Origin: an uncultured Clostridia bacterium
GTDB taxonomy: Bacteria > Bacillota > Clostridia > Oscillospirales > CAG-272
DNA: 20,211 nt
Reading direction: 5' to 3'
Assembly (NCBI GenBank): GCA_904501715.1
Contig: CAJGCD010000026.1
Coordinates: forward strand, 1 to 20,211
Below the pieces are notes generated by a model, which had not been told where the DNA came from, searched no databases, and was given only the letters and a program-made list of their open reading frames with translations. The translations under genes and the position numbers were made by a program. Below are positions 1 through 6,961 of this stretch, one piece after another. How positions within the stretch are numbered: the stretch's first letter is position 1; each line of letters begins with the position of its first letter.

Positions 1-2
1 AG

Positions 3-668
3 GTATTCTTGCTTGACGAGCCTCTTTCCAACCTTGACGCAAAGCTTCGTGCAGCCATGAGAACAGAGCTTACAAAGCTTCATAAGCGTGTTGGTACCAC
101 CTTCGTATACGTAACTCACGACCAGGTAGAGGCTATGACCATGGCTACCAGAATCGTTGTTATGAAGGACGGTCTTATTCAGCAGGTTGATACACCTCAG
201 GTTCTTTATGATTATCCTTGCAATATTTTTGTTGCAGGCTTCATCGGAACACCTCAGATGAACTTCATTAACGGAAATCTCGTTAAGAAGGATGACGGTG
301 TTTACTTCGAATTCCAGGAAGTATCGCTCAAGCTTCCCGAAGATAAGGCAAATGCTCCCGAGCTTGCTGATTACATTGGACAGGAGGTCGTTGTTGGACT
401 TCGTCCTGAGGCACTTTCTGACGTTGAGGCTGCTGTTGAAGCTAATCCCCAGTACTCCTTTGAGGTTAACGTTGACGTTACCGAGCTTATGGGTGCTGAG
501 ATCTATCTCTACCTCAAGGTGGGAGATCCCGAGAATGAGCCTACATCCCTTATCGCACGTGTTTCTTCACGTTCGCAATCCAGAGCTGGCGATAAGATCA
601 AGGTTGCTGTTGATATGTCCAGATTCCATATCTTTGACAAGGATACAGAGCGTTGCGTGCTTCACTAA
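3..668 (+). CDS. Sugar ABC transporter ATP-binding protein, MsmX/UgpC (MalK) family, 5'-truncated
   Basis: This is the C-terminal 221 residues of a cytoplasmic ATPase that powers carbohydrate ABC importers; the Walker A and signature regions lie left of the window. Visible first is the end of the Walker B strand with D-loop (VFLLDEPLSNLDAKLR), then the switch/H-loop histidine in FVYVTHDQVEAMTMA, then the MalK-type C-terminal regulatory TOBE/OB region from about residue 85 of the visible part (VVVGLRPEAL, later DMSRFHIFD). The H-loop sequence and the regulatory domain are typical of the multitask ATPases (MsmX, MsmK, UgpC) that serve several sugar permeases encoded elsewhere. No permease is in the window. 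A strong terminator follows the stop, and the next gene is a GH127 glycosidase, so a role in plant-sugar uptake is a reasonable inference. Substrate cannot be told. Confidence 0.93.
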   Translation, partial: VFLLDEPLSNLDAKLRAAMRTELTKLHKRVGTTFVYVTHDQVEAMTMATRIVVMKDGLIQQVDTPQVLYDYPCNIFVAGFIGTPQMNFINGNLVKKDDGVYFEFQEVSLKLPEDKANAPELADYIGQEVVVGLRPEALSDVEAAVEANPQYSFEVNVDVTELMGAEIYLYLKVGDPENEPTSLIARVSSRSQSRAGDKIKVAVDMSRFHIFDKDTERCVLH

Positions 669-679
669 TTATACAAATC

Positions 680-709
680 AACGAGGTTGCGGAAGCGACC
701 TCGTTTTTT
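680..709 (+). terminator. Rho-independent terminator after the ABC ATPase gene
   Basis: An 11-bp stem including one G-T pair (left arm from 680/681, ACGAGGTTGC; right arm GCGACCTCGT) closes on a GGAA tetraloop at 691-694 and runs directly into six T's at 704-709. It starts 12 bases after the ATPase stop. No convincing promoter lies between it and the GH127 gene at 737, so either readthrough feeds that gene or a weak promoter overlaps the stem. Confidence 0.9.
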
Positions 710-736
710 GTAATACTATAAGAGGAGATTTGGATA

Positions 737-2647
737 ATGGTAAGCAGAGAAAAATTATATCAGAATAAGCTGAATGAAATTAAATATAACGGCTTTGTGC
801 ATGATTTCTTTGAATTTATAGAAGATTTTCAGCTTTTGACCCCCGAGCTATGGAGACGCTTTGTTCAGCAGTTCCGTGAGGATGCCGATTATGATGCGGG
901 ATGGCGCGGGGAGTATTGGGGCAAGATGATGAGGGGCGCCAGCCTTGTTTACGCCTATACGAAGAATTCTGAGCTTTACAGCGTGTTGACACAGACCGTA
1001 AAGGATATGATGGAAAGCGCTGATGAGGACGGAAGAATAAGTAGCTACGGAAGAAATCACGAGTTTGATGGCTGGGATATGTGGAGTAGAAAATACGTTC
1101 TGCTTGGAATGCAGTATTTTCTTGAGATATGCACAGATGAAGAATTCAAAAAAGAAATAATAGCTTCTATGTGTAAGCAAGTAGACTGTATTATGGAGAA
1201 AATAGGTGACGGTGAAGGGAAAATGGCAGTAACCATGGCAACAAGACACTGGAGAGGACTTAATTCCTCCTCTGTGCTTGAGCCTATCGTAAGACTATAT
1301 AATCTCACGGGAGAACAAAAGTACTTTGACTTTGCCGAATACATAGTTAATTGCGGCGGAACAGATGTAGTTAATATATTTGACCTTGCATATGAGGATA
1401 AGCTTTATCCGTATCAGTACCCTGTAACCAAGGCATATGAAATGACATCCTGCTTTGAGGGACTTCTTGAATTCTATAAGATAACGGGTATAGAGAAGTA
1501 TAAGATCTCAATCGTAAATTTTGCAAACAAAATTCTTGAAAGCGATTTTACGGTTATAGGCTCCTGCGGTTGTACTCACGAGCTCTTTGACCACTCCACA
1601 GTAAGACAGGCAAACACAAATAACGGAAAGATCGCTCAGGAAACCTGCGTTACCGTTACGCTTATGAAATTCCTTTACAGGGTTCACCTGCTTACGGGAG
1701 AGCCCAAATACGTAGATGCCTTCGAAACATCCTTCTATAACGCATATCTTGGAGCAATAAATACCGATAAGGTAATTGAGCCTATGATAATGAACGACCA
1801 CCCCGACTGGGCGGCAGAGCCCTTACCCTTTGACAGCTATAGCCCTTTGACTGCGGGAACCAGAGGAAACGGAATAGGCGGATTAAAGATTATGTCCGAC
1901 AACCACTATTACGGATGCTGCGCTTGTATCGGTGCGGCGGGAATTGGTCTTGTTCCGCAGATGCAGCTGCTTAATTTTGAGGGCGGAATAGTACTTAACT
2001 TGTTCGTTAACGGAGCTGTCGAAGCAAAAACTCCCTGCAATAATAACGTGGTAGTTTGCATAAATACCGAATATCCTAAGTGCGGGAAGGTAAATATAAG
2101 GGTAAAGACCGAAAAGGTAGAGTGCTTTGAGCTTCGCATAAGAAATCCTTACTGGAGCAAGAATACCGTGGCGGTACTTAACGGCAAGGAGATCGAGACC
2201 TGTGACGGATACATAACTGTTACAAAGGATTGGTCTGATGACGTATTGGAGCTTACACTTGATATGAGAACAGAGCCCATATATCCCATACCTTACGGCA
2301 ATCAGGTGCTTATGAACAAGGTTATATGGGGACATAACTATATGATACCTACCTATGACGAGGAGGATCCTATTGCTCATAGTCACATAGCTCTTCGCAG
2401 GGGACCCGTGATGCTTGCGCAGGAGAACCGACTGGGATACAGCGTAGATGACCCGATTGAGGTAGCTATCGGTGTCGACGGATACGTCAAAACAACAAAA
2501 TGTGATAAGGATATAGCTTATAAGGCTATTCTTAAGCTTGATATACCGCTTACAGACGGCACAAAAATGACGGTGACCGATTATGCTTCCGCAGGAAAGA
2601 CCTTCTCCGAAGAGAGCAAGATGGCGGTATGGATGCTTACAAAATAA
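737..2647 (+). CDS. Glycoside hydrolase family 127 / DUF1680 protein (beta-L-arabinofuranosidase-like)
   Basis: A 636-aa protein without signal peptide, so probably cytosolic, matching the beta-L-arabinofuranosidase (HypBA1, DUF1680) family by layout: an all-alpha (alpha/alpha)6 barrel over roughly residues 20-420 followed by beta-sandwich modules. Family-typical stretches are DYDAGWRGEYWGKMMRGASL near the N-terminus, QETCVTVTLMKFLYRVHLLTG (E302, C304) and the cysteine cluster YGCCACIG (C394, C395, C397). In HypBA1 a Glu and three Cys bind zinc and one Cys is the nucleophile; E302, C304, C394 and C395 are the natural counterparts. The usual CCPPN context is replaced by CCACI, so substrate specificity may differ. 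The start ATG at 737 has AGGAGA 8-9 bases upstream. It lies between a sugar ABC ATPase gene and, 16 bp downstream, a Y-family polymerase gene. Exact substrate is inference. Confidence 0.88.
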   Translation: MVSREKLYQNKLNEIKYNGFVHDFFEFIEDFQLLTPELWRRFVQQFREDADYDAGWRGEYWGKMMRGASLVYAYTKNSELYSVLTQTVKDMMESADEDGRISSYGRNHEFDGWDMWSRKYVLLGMQYFLEICTDEEFKKEIIASMCKQVDCIMEKIGDGEGKMAVTMATRHWRGLNSSSVLEPIVRLYNLTGEQKYFDFAEYIVNCGGTDVVNIFDLAYEDKLYPYQYPVTKAYEMTSCFEGLLEFYKITGIEKYKISIVNFANKILESDFTVIGSCGCTHELFDHSTVRQANTNNGKIAQETCVTVTLMKFLYRVHLLTGEPKYVDAFETSFYNAYLGAINTDKVIEPMIMNDHPDWAAEPLPFDSYSPLTAGTRGNGIGGLKIMSDNHYYGCCACIGAAGIGLVPQMQLLNFEGGIVLNLFVNGAVEAKTPCNNNVVVCINTEYPKCGKVNIRVKTEKVECFELRIRNPYWSKNTVAVLNGKEIETCDGYITVTKDWSDDVLELTLDMRTEPIYPIPYGNQVLMNKVIWGHNYMIPTYDEEDPIAHSHIALRRGPVMLAQENRLGYSVDDPIEVAIGVDGYVKTTKCDKDIAYKAILKLDIPLTDGTKMTVTDYASAGKTFSEESKMAVWMLTK

Positions 2648-2663
2648 AATTAGGAGAGATAGT

Positions 2664-3902
2664 GTGAAGCGCTTGATTTTTCACGTTGACGTAAACAGTG
2701 CGTTTTTATCGTGGGAAGCCGCTAAAAGAGTCCGGCAAGGGGAGGAGGATATAAGGCTTATCCCCTCCGCCATTGGCGGAGACAGAGATAAAAGAACGGG
2801 CGTCATATTGGCAAAATCTATACCCGCTAAAAGATACGGGATAAAAACGGGTGAGCCCGTAGCCTTGGCTCTTCGGAAATGTCCGACGCTTTATTTGGCA
2901 AAGCCTGATTTCAGATTATATGAGAACTGCTCGCAGGCATTTATGGACCTATGTCGCCAATATGCTCCTGTTGTAGAGAAGTATTCCATTGATGAATGCT
3001 TTCTTGATATGAGCGGAACCGAAAGGATATACCCTGACCCTGTAGCGTTGGCAAACAGAATACGTGAAAATATAAAAGAAAAGCTCGGCTTTACCGTTAA
3101 TATCGGCATAGGCTCAAACAAGCTGTTGGCAAAAATGGCAAGTGATTTTGAAAAGCCCGATAAGGTTCACACTCTTTATGACTACGAAATAGAGGAAAAG
3201 CTTTGGAAGCTTCCTGTAAGAGAACTTTTTACAGTGGGAGCTTCTACCGCCGATAAGCTTGAACGGGTATGCATTAAGACTGTAGGGGACTTGGCAAGGC
3301 TTGACGTGCAGATTCTCAAGGCATTGGTAGGCACAAAGCTTGGAGAACAGCTTCATTTATTTGCCAACGGAATAGATAACAGTCAGGTTACCGATGCTCC
3401 CGAAAAAGCCAAAGGATACAGTAATTCCACTACGCTTGAAAATGACGTTACGAATACAGAGGATGCTTATAGAATTTTGCTTGCGTTGGCAGACACTACA
3501 ACTGCCCGAATGAGGGCAGACGGAGCAAGAGCTTATTGCGTAGGTGTCACCATAAGAGGAAACGACTTTCGAGATCGCTCACATCAGCGCAGACTTGCGG
3601 AAGCCACGGATATAACTGCCGAGGTGTTCACGCTCTGCAAGCAACTGTTTAATGAGCTGTGGGACAAGCGAACCCCGCTTAGACTTTTAGGTATTTCCTT
3701 GACTAACGTGACTTGTGATGAGGAAGCCCAAATGTCTCTTTTTGAGGATAATAAAAAAGAGAAGGCAAGAGCGGCGGATAAGGCGATGGACGATATCAGA
3801 AACAAATTCGGAAGCGACACCATTACCCGCGGGGCTTATGGAGCGGCTATAAGGATAGGAAAAAAGCACAAGGCACAGATGGATAATAAAAATCAAAAAT
3901 AA
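2664..3902 (+). CDS. dinB: Y-family DNA polymerase (DinB/Pol IV-type translesion polymerase)
   Basis: A 412-aa error-prone polymerase that copies past lesions. The start is the GTG at 2664, preceded by TAGGAGAG with a 6-8 base spacing; an in-frame ATG at 2583 lies inside the upstream gene and has no ribosome site. Visible elements are the first catalytic Asp and steric-gate region in FHVDVNSAFLSWEA (D9; F14 as likely steric gate), the palm motif YSIDECFLDM (D110, E111), the helix-hairpin-helix region NIGIGSNKLLAKMASDFEKP, a little-finger domain, and a beta-clamp binding motif QMSLF at 356-360. The NSAFLSW variant is that of the Gram-positive DinB/UvrX group rather than the DMDCFFA form of E. 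coli. With only 16 bp after the GH127 gene it is probably co-transcribed with it, an odd pairing. No LexA-type box is visible nearby. Confidence 0.93.
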   Translation: MKRLIFHVDVNSAFLSWEAAKRVRQGEEDIRLIPSAIGGDRDKRTGVILAKSIPAKRYGIKTGEPVALALRKCPTLYLAKPDFRLYENCSQAFMDLCRQYAPVVEKYSIDECFLDMSGTERIYPDPVALANRIRENIKEKLGFTVNIGIGSNKLLAKMASDFEKPDKVHTLYDYEIEEKLWKLPVRELFTVGASTADKLERVCIKTVGDLARLDVQILKALVGTKLGEQLHLFANGIDNSQVTDAPEKAKGYSNSTTLENDVTNTEDAYRILLALADTTTARMRADGARAYCVGVTIRGNDFRDRSHQRRLAEATDITAEVFTLCKQLFNELWDKRTPLRLLGISLTNVTCDEEAQMSLFEDNKKEKARAADKAMDDIRNKFGSDTITRGAYGAAIRIGKKHKAQMDNKNQK

Positions 3903-3936
3903 GAACTCGTTACCGTGGTAACGAGTTCTTATTTTT
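3895..3936. terminator. Bidirectional terminator shared by dinB and the convergent solute-binding protein gene
   Basis: Two perfectly complementary 20-base arms (3895-3914 and 3917-3936; core AAGAACTCGTTACC / GGTAACGAGTTCTT) separated by only GT. Because the arms end in AAAAATAA / TTATTTTT, a U-tract follows the hairpin in both directions. The dinB stop codon (3900-3902) lies inside the left arm; the minus-strand gene stops at 3949. Confidence 0.95.
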
Positions 3937-3961
3937 ATTTATTATTTATTATTTATTATTT
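3935..3961. repeat. Short tandem heptanucleotide repeat (TTATTTA, about 3.9 copies)
   Basis: Three exact TTATTTA units at 3935-3941, 3942-3948 and 3949-3955, plus a partial TTATTT at 3956-3961. It abuts the shared terminator and encodes the last three codons (Asn-Asn-Lys) and stop of the minus-strand solute-binding protein. On the minus strand the unit reads TAAATAA, which supplies stops in several frames. Confidence 0.9.
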
Positions 3962-5778
3962 TCCTCTTCGGGAATGTGGTCTTTGTATTTTCTAAGCTTT
4001 GCGTCCTTAAGGATGGGAGTCTGGTAATAACTGAAGTCTACCTTGGAAAGGTCCTTGCTCTTGAGGGTTACAGACTTATTAAATACGATAGGTATTATAG
4101 GCATATCAGCCATAAGAAGCTCTTCTGCCTCGTGGAGAATTACGGCACGCTTCTTGATATCCTTTTCGGCATACGCTGCCGCTATCTTATCGTCGTAAGC
4201 GGTATTGTTGTATCCGCTTGCGTGAATTGCTACGTTAAAGTCGGTGGAGTTGGGAAGTACGCTTGCACTGCCCGTGTATCCTTTAGCAAAGGGCGCGAGC
4301 ACCGAGAATGCGTCTACCGAAAGAGCAGTGTAATCAATAGCGGCAACCTCGTACTTACCTGCGTACAGATTTTCCATAAAGATGTCGTCCTTGACACCCG
4401 AGATAACAGCACCTGTACTAACAACGGTGTCCTTGTTATCGACAACGTCTATCGCATTGACAGTAACCTTAAAGCCAAGAGCGCTCCAAGCCTTCTGGAC
4501 CTCTTGCGCTATCTTTATGTGAACATCATCATATGCGGATACGGAAATAGCGAAGCTATATTTGCTTGCAACAATACCTGCATCGGTAAGCTTCTTCTGA
4601 GCTGCTTCGAGATTTGCGGAAAGAACCAATCCATCCGAATCTTTTTCTCTGAAGGTGTCCTTCTTGGAGGTAGAGTCAAAAACTCCGTTGGGAACCAAAC
4701 CGTTTGCCGCCTCGGCAAACACCACAGTGTTGGCAATTGCGGTTCTGTCGATGGCAAGAGAAAGAGCATTGCGAACCTCTTTGTTAGCAAAGAGCTTTTC
4801 TCCTTCGCCGCCGTTATTGATGATAGCGTTTTCATTAAAGAGATAAGAATGAGTACTGAGGGCATCGTTTACTTCTGCCTTCATTTCCTTTTTCCACTGC
4901 TCAAGAGTATACTTGGAGCGGAGAGAAAGGGGAATATCACCTATGAAGAATATCTCGCCGTTGTTGTACGCGTTCAAAATATCCTCGTCGGTCATGGTGT
5001 AATCGATCATCAATCTGTAAGGTCTGACGGACTTGTCAACCTTATCCTTCATAAAGTCTCTGCGGTAGTAAGCGTTTCTTTCAAGGATTATTCCCGCGTC
5101 CTCTGCCTCATAGGATACGGTTCTCAGACGGAAGGGACCGCTGGCAACCATAGCCGTAGCACTCTTTGCCCAGTCATACTCTACCGTCGTACGAGTAAGT
5201 ATGTCAGAACGGAGAGGAACCAGAGCATAGCTTGCGAGATTGCGTATAAAGTTGTCGTAGTCAACGTCTTCCTCAAAGGTTATTCTTATTTCGGACTCAT
5301 TAAGAGCCTCAACGCCTACGTCGTCAATGGAAGGAACCTGACCCTCCTTGCAAGCTCTTGCGTTCTTTATGTCGTAAAGGAGCACAGCCGCTGCGAAGGA
5401 TTTTGAGGAGTCAAGAATACGCTGCCAAGCAAAAACTACGTCATTTGCCGTAACAGCAACGCCGTCTGACCAAGAGGTATCATTGCGAAGCTTGAGAAGC
5501 ATTGTGTTTTCTTTTTTGTCAATTTTGTAGCTTTTTACAAGTGATTTTTCAACCTTTCCGTCGTCGTTGATAATGAAAAGATTGTCATATAAAAGGCTGA
5601 CGATCCTGAGCGCCGATTCGTTATCGTAAGCATACGCAGGGTCGAAGTTGTATACGGGGTCTGTGAGATACATCTTTATGTACGCACCCAAATCCTCATC
5701 TTTCTCCTCATTGCTGCAGCCTACAAACGCGAAAAGAAGCATTAAAAGGCAAAGTAAAAGAGCTATGGACCTTTTCAT
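3949..5778 (-). CDS. ABC transporter solute-binding lipoprotein, family 5 (oligopeptide/OppA type)
   Basis: A 609-aa extracellular substrate-binding protein of the SBP_bac_5 family. The N-terminus MKRSIALLLCLLMLLFAFVG-C is a lipoprotein signal with the modified Cys at 21, so the protein is tethered to the outer face of the membrane. The mature part begins with an acidic linker and the family-typical opening (YLTDPVYNFDPAYAYDNESALRIVSLLYDNLF), then LRNDTSWSDGVAVTANDVVFAWQRI, and ends with the late-lobe segment EAEELLMADMPIIPIVFNKSVTLKSKDL. Length is above the usual 530-550 residues. ATG at 5778 is preceded by AGGAGG at 5792-5797, a long spacing of 13 bases. It has its own promoter and terminator and no permease or ATPase genes beside it, so it is an orphan that must work with a transporter encoded elsewhere, or act as a sensor/chaperone. 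The substrate is probably a peptide, but this is not provable here. Confidence 0.92.
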   Translation of the reverse strand: MKRSIALLLCLLMLLFAFVGCSNEEKDEDLGAYIKMYLTDPVYNFDPAYAYDNESALRIVSLLYDNLFIINDDGKVEKSLVKSYKIDKKENTMLLKLRNDTSWSDGVAVTANDVVFAWQRILDSSKSFAAAVLLYDIKNARACKEGQVPSIDDVGVEALNESEIRITFEEDVDYDNFIRNLASYALVPLRSDILTRTTVEYDWAKSATAMVASGPFRLRTVSYEAEDAGIILERNAYYRRDFMKDKVDKSVRPYRLMIDYTMTDEDILNAYNNGEIFFIGDIPLSLRSKYTLEQWKKEMKAEVNDALSTHSYLFNENAIINNGGEGEKLFANKEVRNALSLAIDRTAIANTVVFAEAANGLVPNGVFDSTSKKDTFREKDSDGLVLSANLEAAQKKLTDAGIVASKYSFAISVSAYDDVHIKIAQEVQKAWSALGFKVTVNAIDVVDNKDTVVSTGAVISGVKDDIFMENLYAGKYEVAAIDYTALSVDAFSVLAPFAKGYTGSASVLPNSTDFNVAIHASGYNNTAYDDKIAAAYAEKDIKKRAVILHEAEELLMADMPIIPIVFNKSVTLKSKDLSKVDFSYYQTPILKDAKLRKYKDHIPEEENNK

Positions 5779-5816
5779 AACTATGTGTTAACCTCCTGGG
5801 TATTAGAACTTATGTG

Positions 5817-5828
5817 CCGACAAGTCGG
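5817..5828 (-). promoter_or_regulatory. Palindrome in the 5' leader of the solute-binding protein gene
   Basis: CCGAC-AA-GTCGG (read on the plus strand), a perfect 5-bp-arm inverted repeat about 10-20 bases downstream of the inferred transcription start (near 5837) and about 20 bases before the AGGAGG. It could be a repressor operator or a small 5' hairpin. It stands out as G+C-rich in a very A+T-rich leader. Function is unknown. Confidence 0.4.
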
Positions 5829-5843
5829 TAATATACATAATAT

Positions 5844-5872
5844 ATTATAACATTTTTTTCTTATAAAATCAA
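5844..5872 (-). promoter_or_regulatory. Sigma-A-type promoter of the solute-binding protein gene
   Basis: Minus strand: -35 TTGATT (5867-5872), 17-base spacer, -10 TATAAT (5844-5849). Predicted start near 5837, giving a leader of about 60 bases containing the palindrome and the ribosome binding site. Confidence 0.75.
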
Positions 5873-6017
5873 TGAAAAAAGATACAAGATTTTAAGTTTT
5901 GGTTATTTGCACAATATATGGAGTCAAACCTTGTGTAATTTACCTATAACGCTTTTTTTTACAATAAAGAAACCAATAAAAAAACAGTCCAAAAAAGAAA
6001 AATATTTTCAAAAACTA
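5873..6017. other. A+T-rich spacer between divergent promoters
   Basis: Noncoding stretch between the two divergent promoters, very rich in A and T. The only structure seen is an imperfect inverted repeat TTGCACAA (5907-5914) / TTGTGTAA (5931-5938), matching in 7 of 8 positions. No ORF with a ribosome binding site and no recognisable RNA is visible. Confidence 0.5.
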
Positions 6018-6046
6018 TTTACATATTGAAAAAAATATGTTATAAT
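6018..6046 (+). promoter_or_regulatory. Sigma-A-type promoter of the S24 repressor gene
   Basis: -35 TTTACA (6018-6023), 17-base spacer, perfect -10 TATAAT (6041-6046), with the start predicted near 6053. The spacer is occupied by a dyad and a second dyad spans the predicted start, consistent with autorepression. Confidence 0.85.
6021..6040. promoter_or_regulatory. Candidate repressor operator, dyad 1 (ACATATT-N6-AATATGT)
   Basis: Perfect 7-bp inverted repeat filling the spacer between the -35 and -10 hexamers of the S24 repressor promoter. Position and symmetry suit a dimeric HTH protein; the encoded XRE/S24 protein itself is the obvious candidate. This is inference from position. A+T-rich dyads also arise by chance. 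Confidence 0.5.
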
Positions 6047-6047
6047 T

Positions 6048-6063
6048 ATTCCAGAAACGGAAT
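6048..6063. promoter_or_regulatory. Candidate operator, dyad 2 (ATTCC-N6-GGAAT)
   Basis: Perfect 5-bp inverted repeat with a 6-base centre beginning just after the -10 box and spanning the predicted transcription start, ending one base before the AAGGAG ribosome site of the S24 gene. Possible second operator or a coincidence. The sequence differs from dyad 1. Confidence 0.35.
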
Positions 6064-6077
6064 AAGGAGCGGCGATT

Positions 6078-6884
6078 ATGGATTATATAGCAAGAATTAA
6101 GAAAATAAAAAGCGAAAGAAAGATAACCAATGAAAGGCTATCTGAGCTTACGGGTATTCCTTTGGGAACTCTGAGCAAGATAATGGCGGGAATAAGCGAC
6201 TCGCCTAAGCTTTCAAATATGGTGCTGATAGCCTCCGCTCTGGGTTGTTCCTTGGATTATATTGTAAGCGGAACACCCGAAAACACTAATAATTACACGC
6301 TCTCCGCTGAGGAGATATCCTTTGTTGAGGATTACCGTCAGCTTGATACCCACGGAAGAGAGCTGTTGGCTATGGTCGCACAAAAGGAGTTGGAGCGAGT
6401 AGGCGTGATCGCCGAAAAGCCCTCCGCAAAGAGAAAAGAAGCGCAGAAGCAGAACGGAAAGAGTGCCACCATACTTCAAATGCCTTCTTCCAAGGTGTCG
6501 GCTTCGGATTTCTCGCGTAAGAAGGTTCTTCTTTACGATCTCCCCGTATCTGCGGGACCCGGTGTGTACCTTGATGATTCAAGAGCCGAGGAGATAAGTA
6601 TACCTGATAATGAAAAGACCGCCTTTACTGATTTTGCTCTGCGTATAAGCGGAAACAGTATGGAGCCCAAATATCACGACGGCGATATACTTTTGGTGGA
6701 ATATACCGACAGCGTGGAAATCGGAGAGCTTGGTATATTTGTTCTTGACGGAAACGGATATTTCAAAAAATACGGCGGAGACCGCCTGATATCGCTTAAT
6801 TCCGAGTACGGTGACATTCTGCTTCACGACTACGTCGAAACCGTCTGCTGCGGAAGGGTCGTTGGAAAGCTTAAAAGAAAATAA
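6078..6884 (+). CDS. XRE-family HTH repressor with S24 (LexA-like) autoprotease domain
   Basis: A 268-aa cytosolic DNA-binding regulator. Residues 3-64 form an XRE-type HTH (NERLSELTGIPLGTLSKIMAG, ending with LGCSLDYIVSG). A charged linker runs to about 145, followed by a peptidase S24 domain. The self-cleavage bond is predicted at A159-G160 (PVSAGPG), the nucleophile is S194 (SGNSMEP), 35 residues further exactly as in LexA, and the general-base Lys is K230 or K231 (GYFKKYGG). Such proteins repress until DNA damage or another signal triggers self-cleavage; many are phage repressors, but no phage genes surround this one. ATG 6078 has AAGGAG 8 bases upstream. The gene stands alone with its own promoter, two dyads and a strong terminator. 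It is not a canonical LexA because the N-terminus is XRE rather than winged-helix. Confidence 0.92.
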   Translation: MDYIARIKKIKSERKITNERLSELTGIPLGTLSKIMAGISDSPKLSNMVLIASALGCSLDYIVSGTPENTNNYTLSAEEISFVEDYRQLDTHGRELLAMVAQKELERVGVIAEKPSAKRKEAQKQNGKSATILQMPSSKVSASDFSRKKVLLYDLPVSAGPGVYLDDSRAEEISIPDNEKTAFTDFALRISGNSMEPKYHDGDILLVEYTDSVEIGELGIFVLDGNGYFKKYGGDRLISLNSEYGDILLHDYVETVCCGRVVGKLKRK

Positions 6885-6890
6885 TAACCG

Positions 6891-6930
6891 AAAATACACA
6901 CCGAGCAATCGGTGTGTATTTTGCTTCCTT
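6891..6930 (+). terminator. Rho-independent terminator after the S24 repressor gene
   Basis: A perfect 14-bp stem (6891-6904, AAAATACACACCGA, with 6909-6922) capped by a GCAA tetraloop at 6905-6908 (GNRA type) and followed by a T-rich tract TTTTGCTTCCTTTT. It separates the repressor from the GT4 gene, whose promoter-like motif overlaps the right arm. Confidence 0.88.
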
Positions 6931-6943
6931 TTGGGGTAAAATA
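6916..6943 (+). promoter_or_regulatory. Promoter-like motif upstream of the GT4 gene (GTATT-N13-GGGTAAAATA)
   Basis: GTATT at 6916-6920 and GGGTAAAATA at 6934-6943, 18 bases before the GT4 start codon. The ten-base downstream element is identical to that upstream of the PBP gene, with the same 13-base spacing to GTATA there. It fits the sigma-F-type -10 pattern GGnnAnAAT; the spacer is shorter than the published one. No good sigma-A promoter lies between the terminator and the gene. Confidence 0.4.
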
Positions 6944-6961
6944 TCAAAAAGGAGTGGGTAT

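Noticed and set aside
687..719. A promoter for the GH127 gene overlapping the upstream terminator (TTGCGG with TAATAC or TACTAT)
   Set aside because: Both hexamers are weak and the -35 would lie inside the terminator stem; readthrough is an equally good explanation.
292..768. A 158-codon frame overlapping the end of the ABC ATPase and the start of the GH127 gene
   Set aside because: Out of frame with both real genes, crosses a terminator, and has no ribosome site.
3935..3961. The TTATTTA repeat as a CRISPR-like or mobile-element end
   Set aside because: Units are 7 bases, contiguous, without spacers, and there are no target-site duplications or recombinase genes.
3976..5406. A 476-codon open frame on the plus strand, opposite the solute-binding lipoprotein gene
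   Set aside because: It lies entirely antisense to a clearly recognisable gene, has no ribosome site, and its translation is Cys/Tyr/Val-rich without any family pattern; it reflects codon bias of the real gene.
5907..5938. Imperfect inverted repeat TTGCACAA / TTGTGTAA in the divergent spacer as an operator
   Set aside because: 7 of 8 matches in an A+T-rich region, not positioned on either promoter; likely chance.
6078..6884. The S24 protein as the organism's LexA or as part of a prophage
   Set aside because: The N-terminus is XRE-type rather than the LexA winged helix, no GAACnnnnGTTC box was seen near it or near dinB, and no phage genes flank it.
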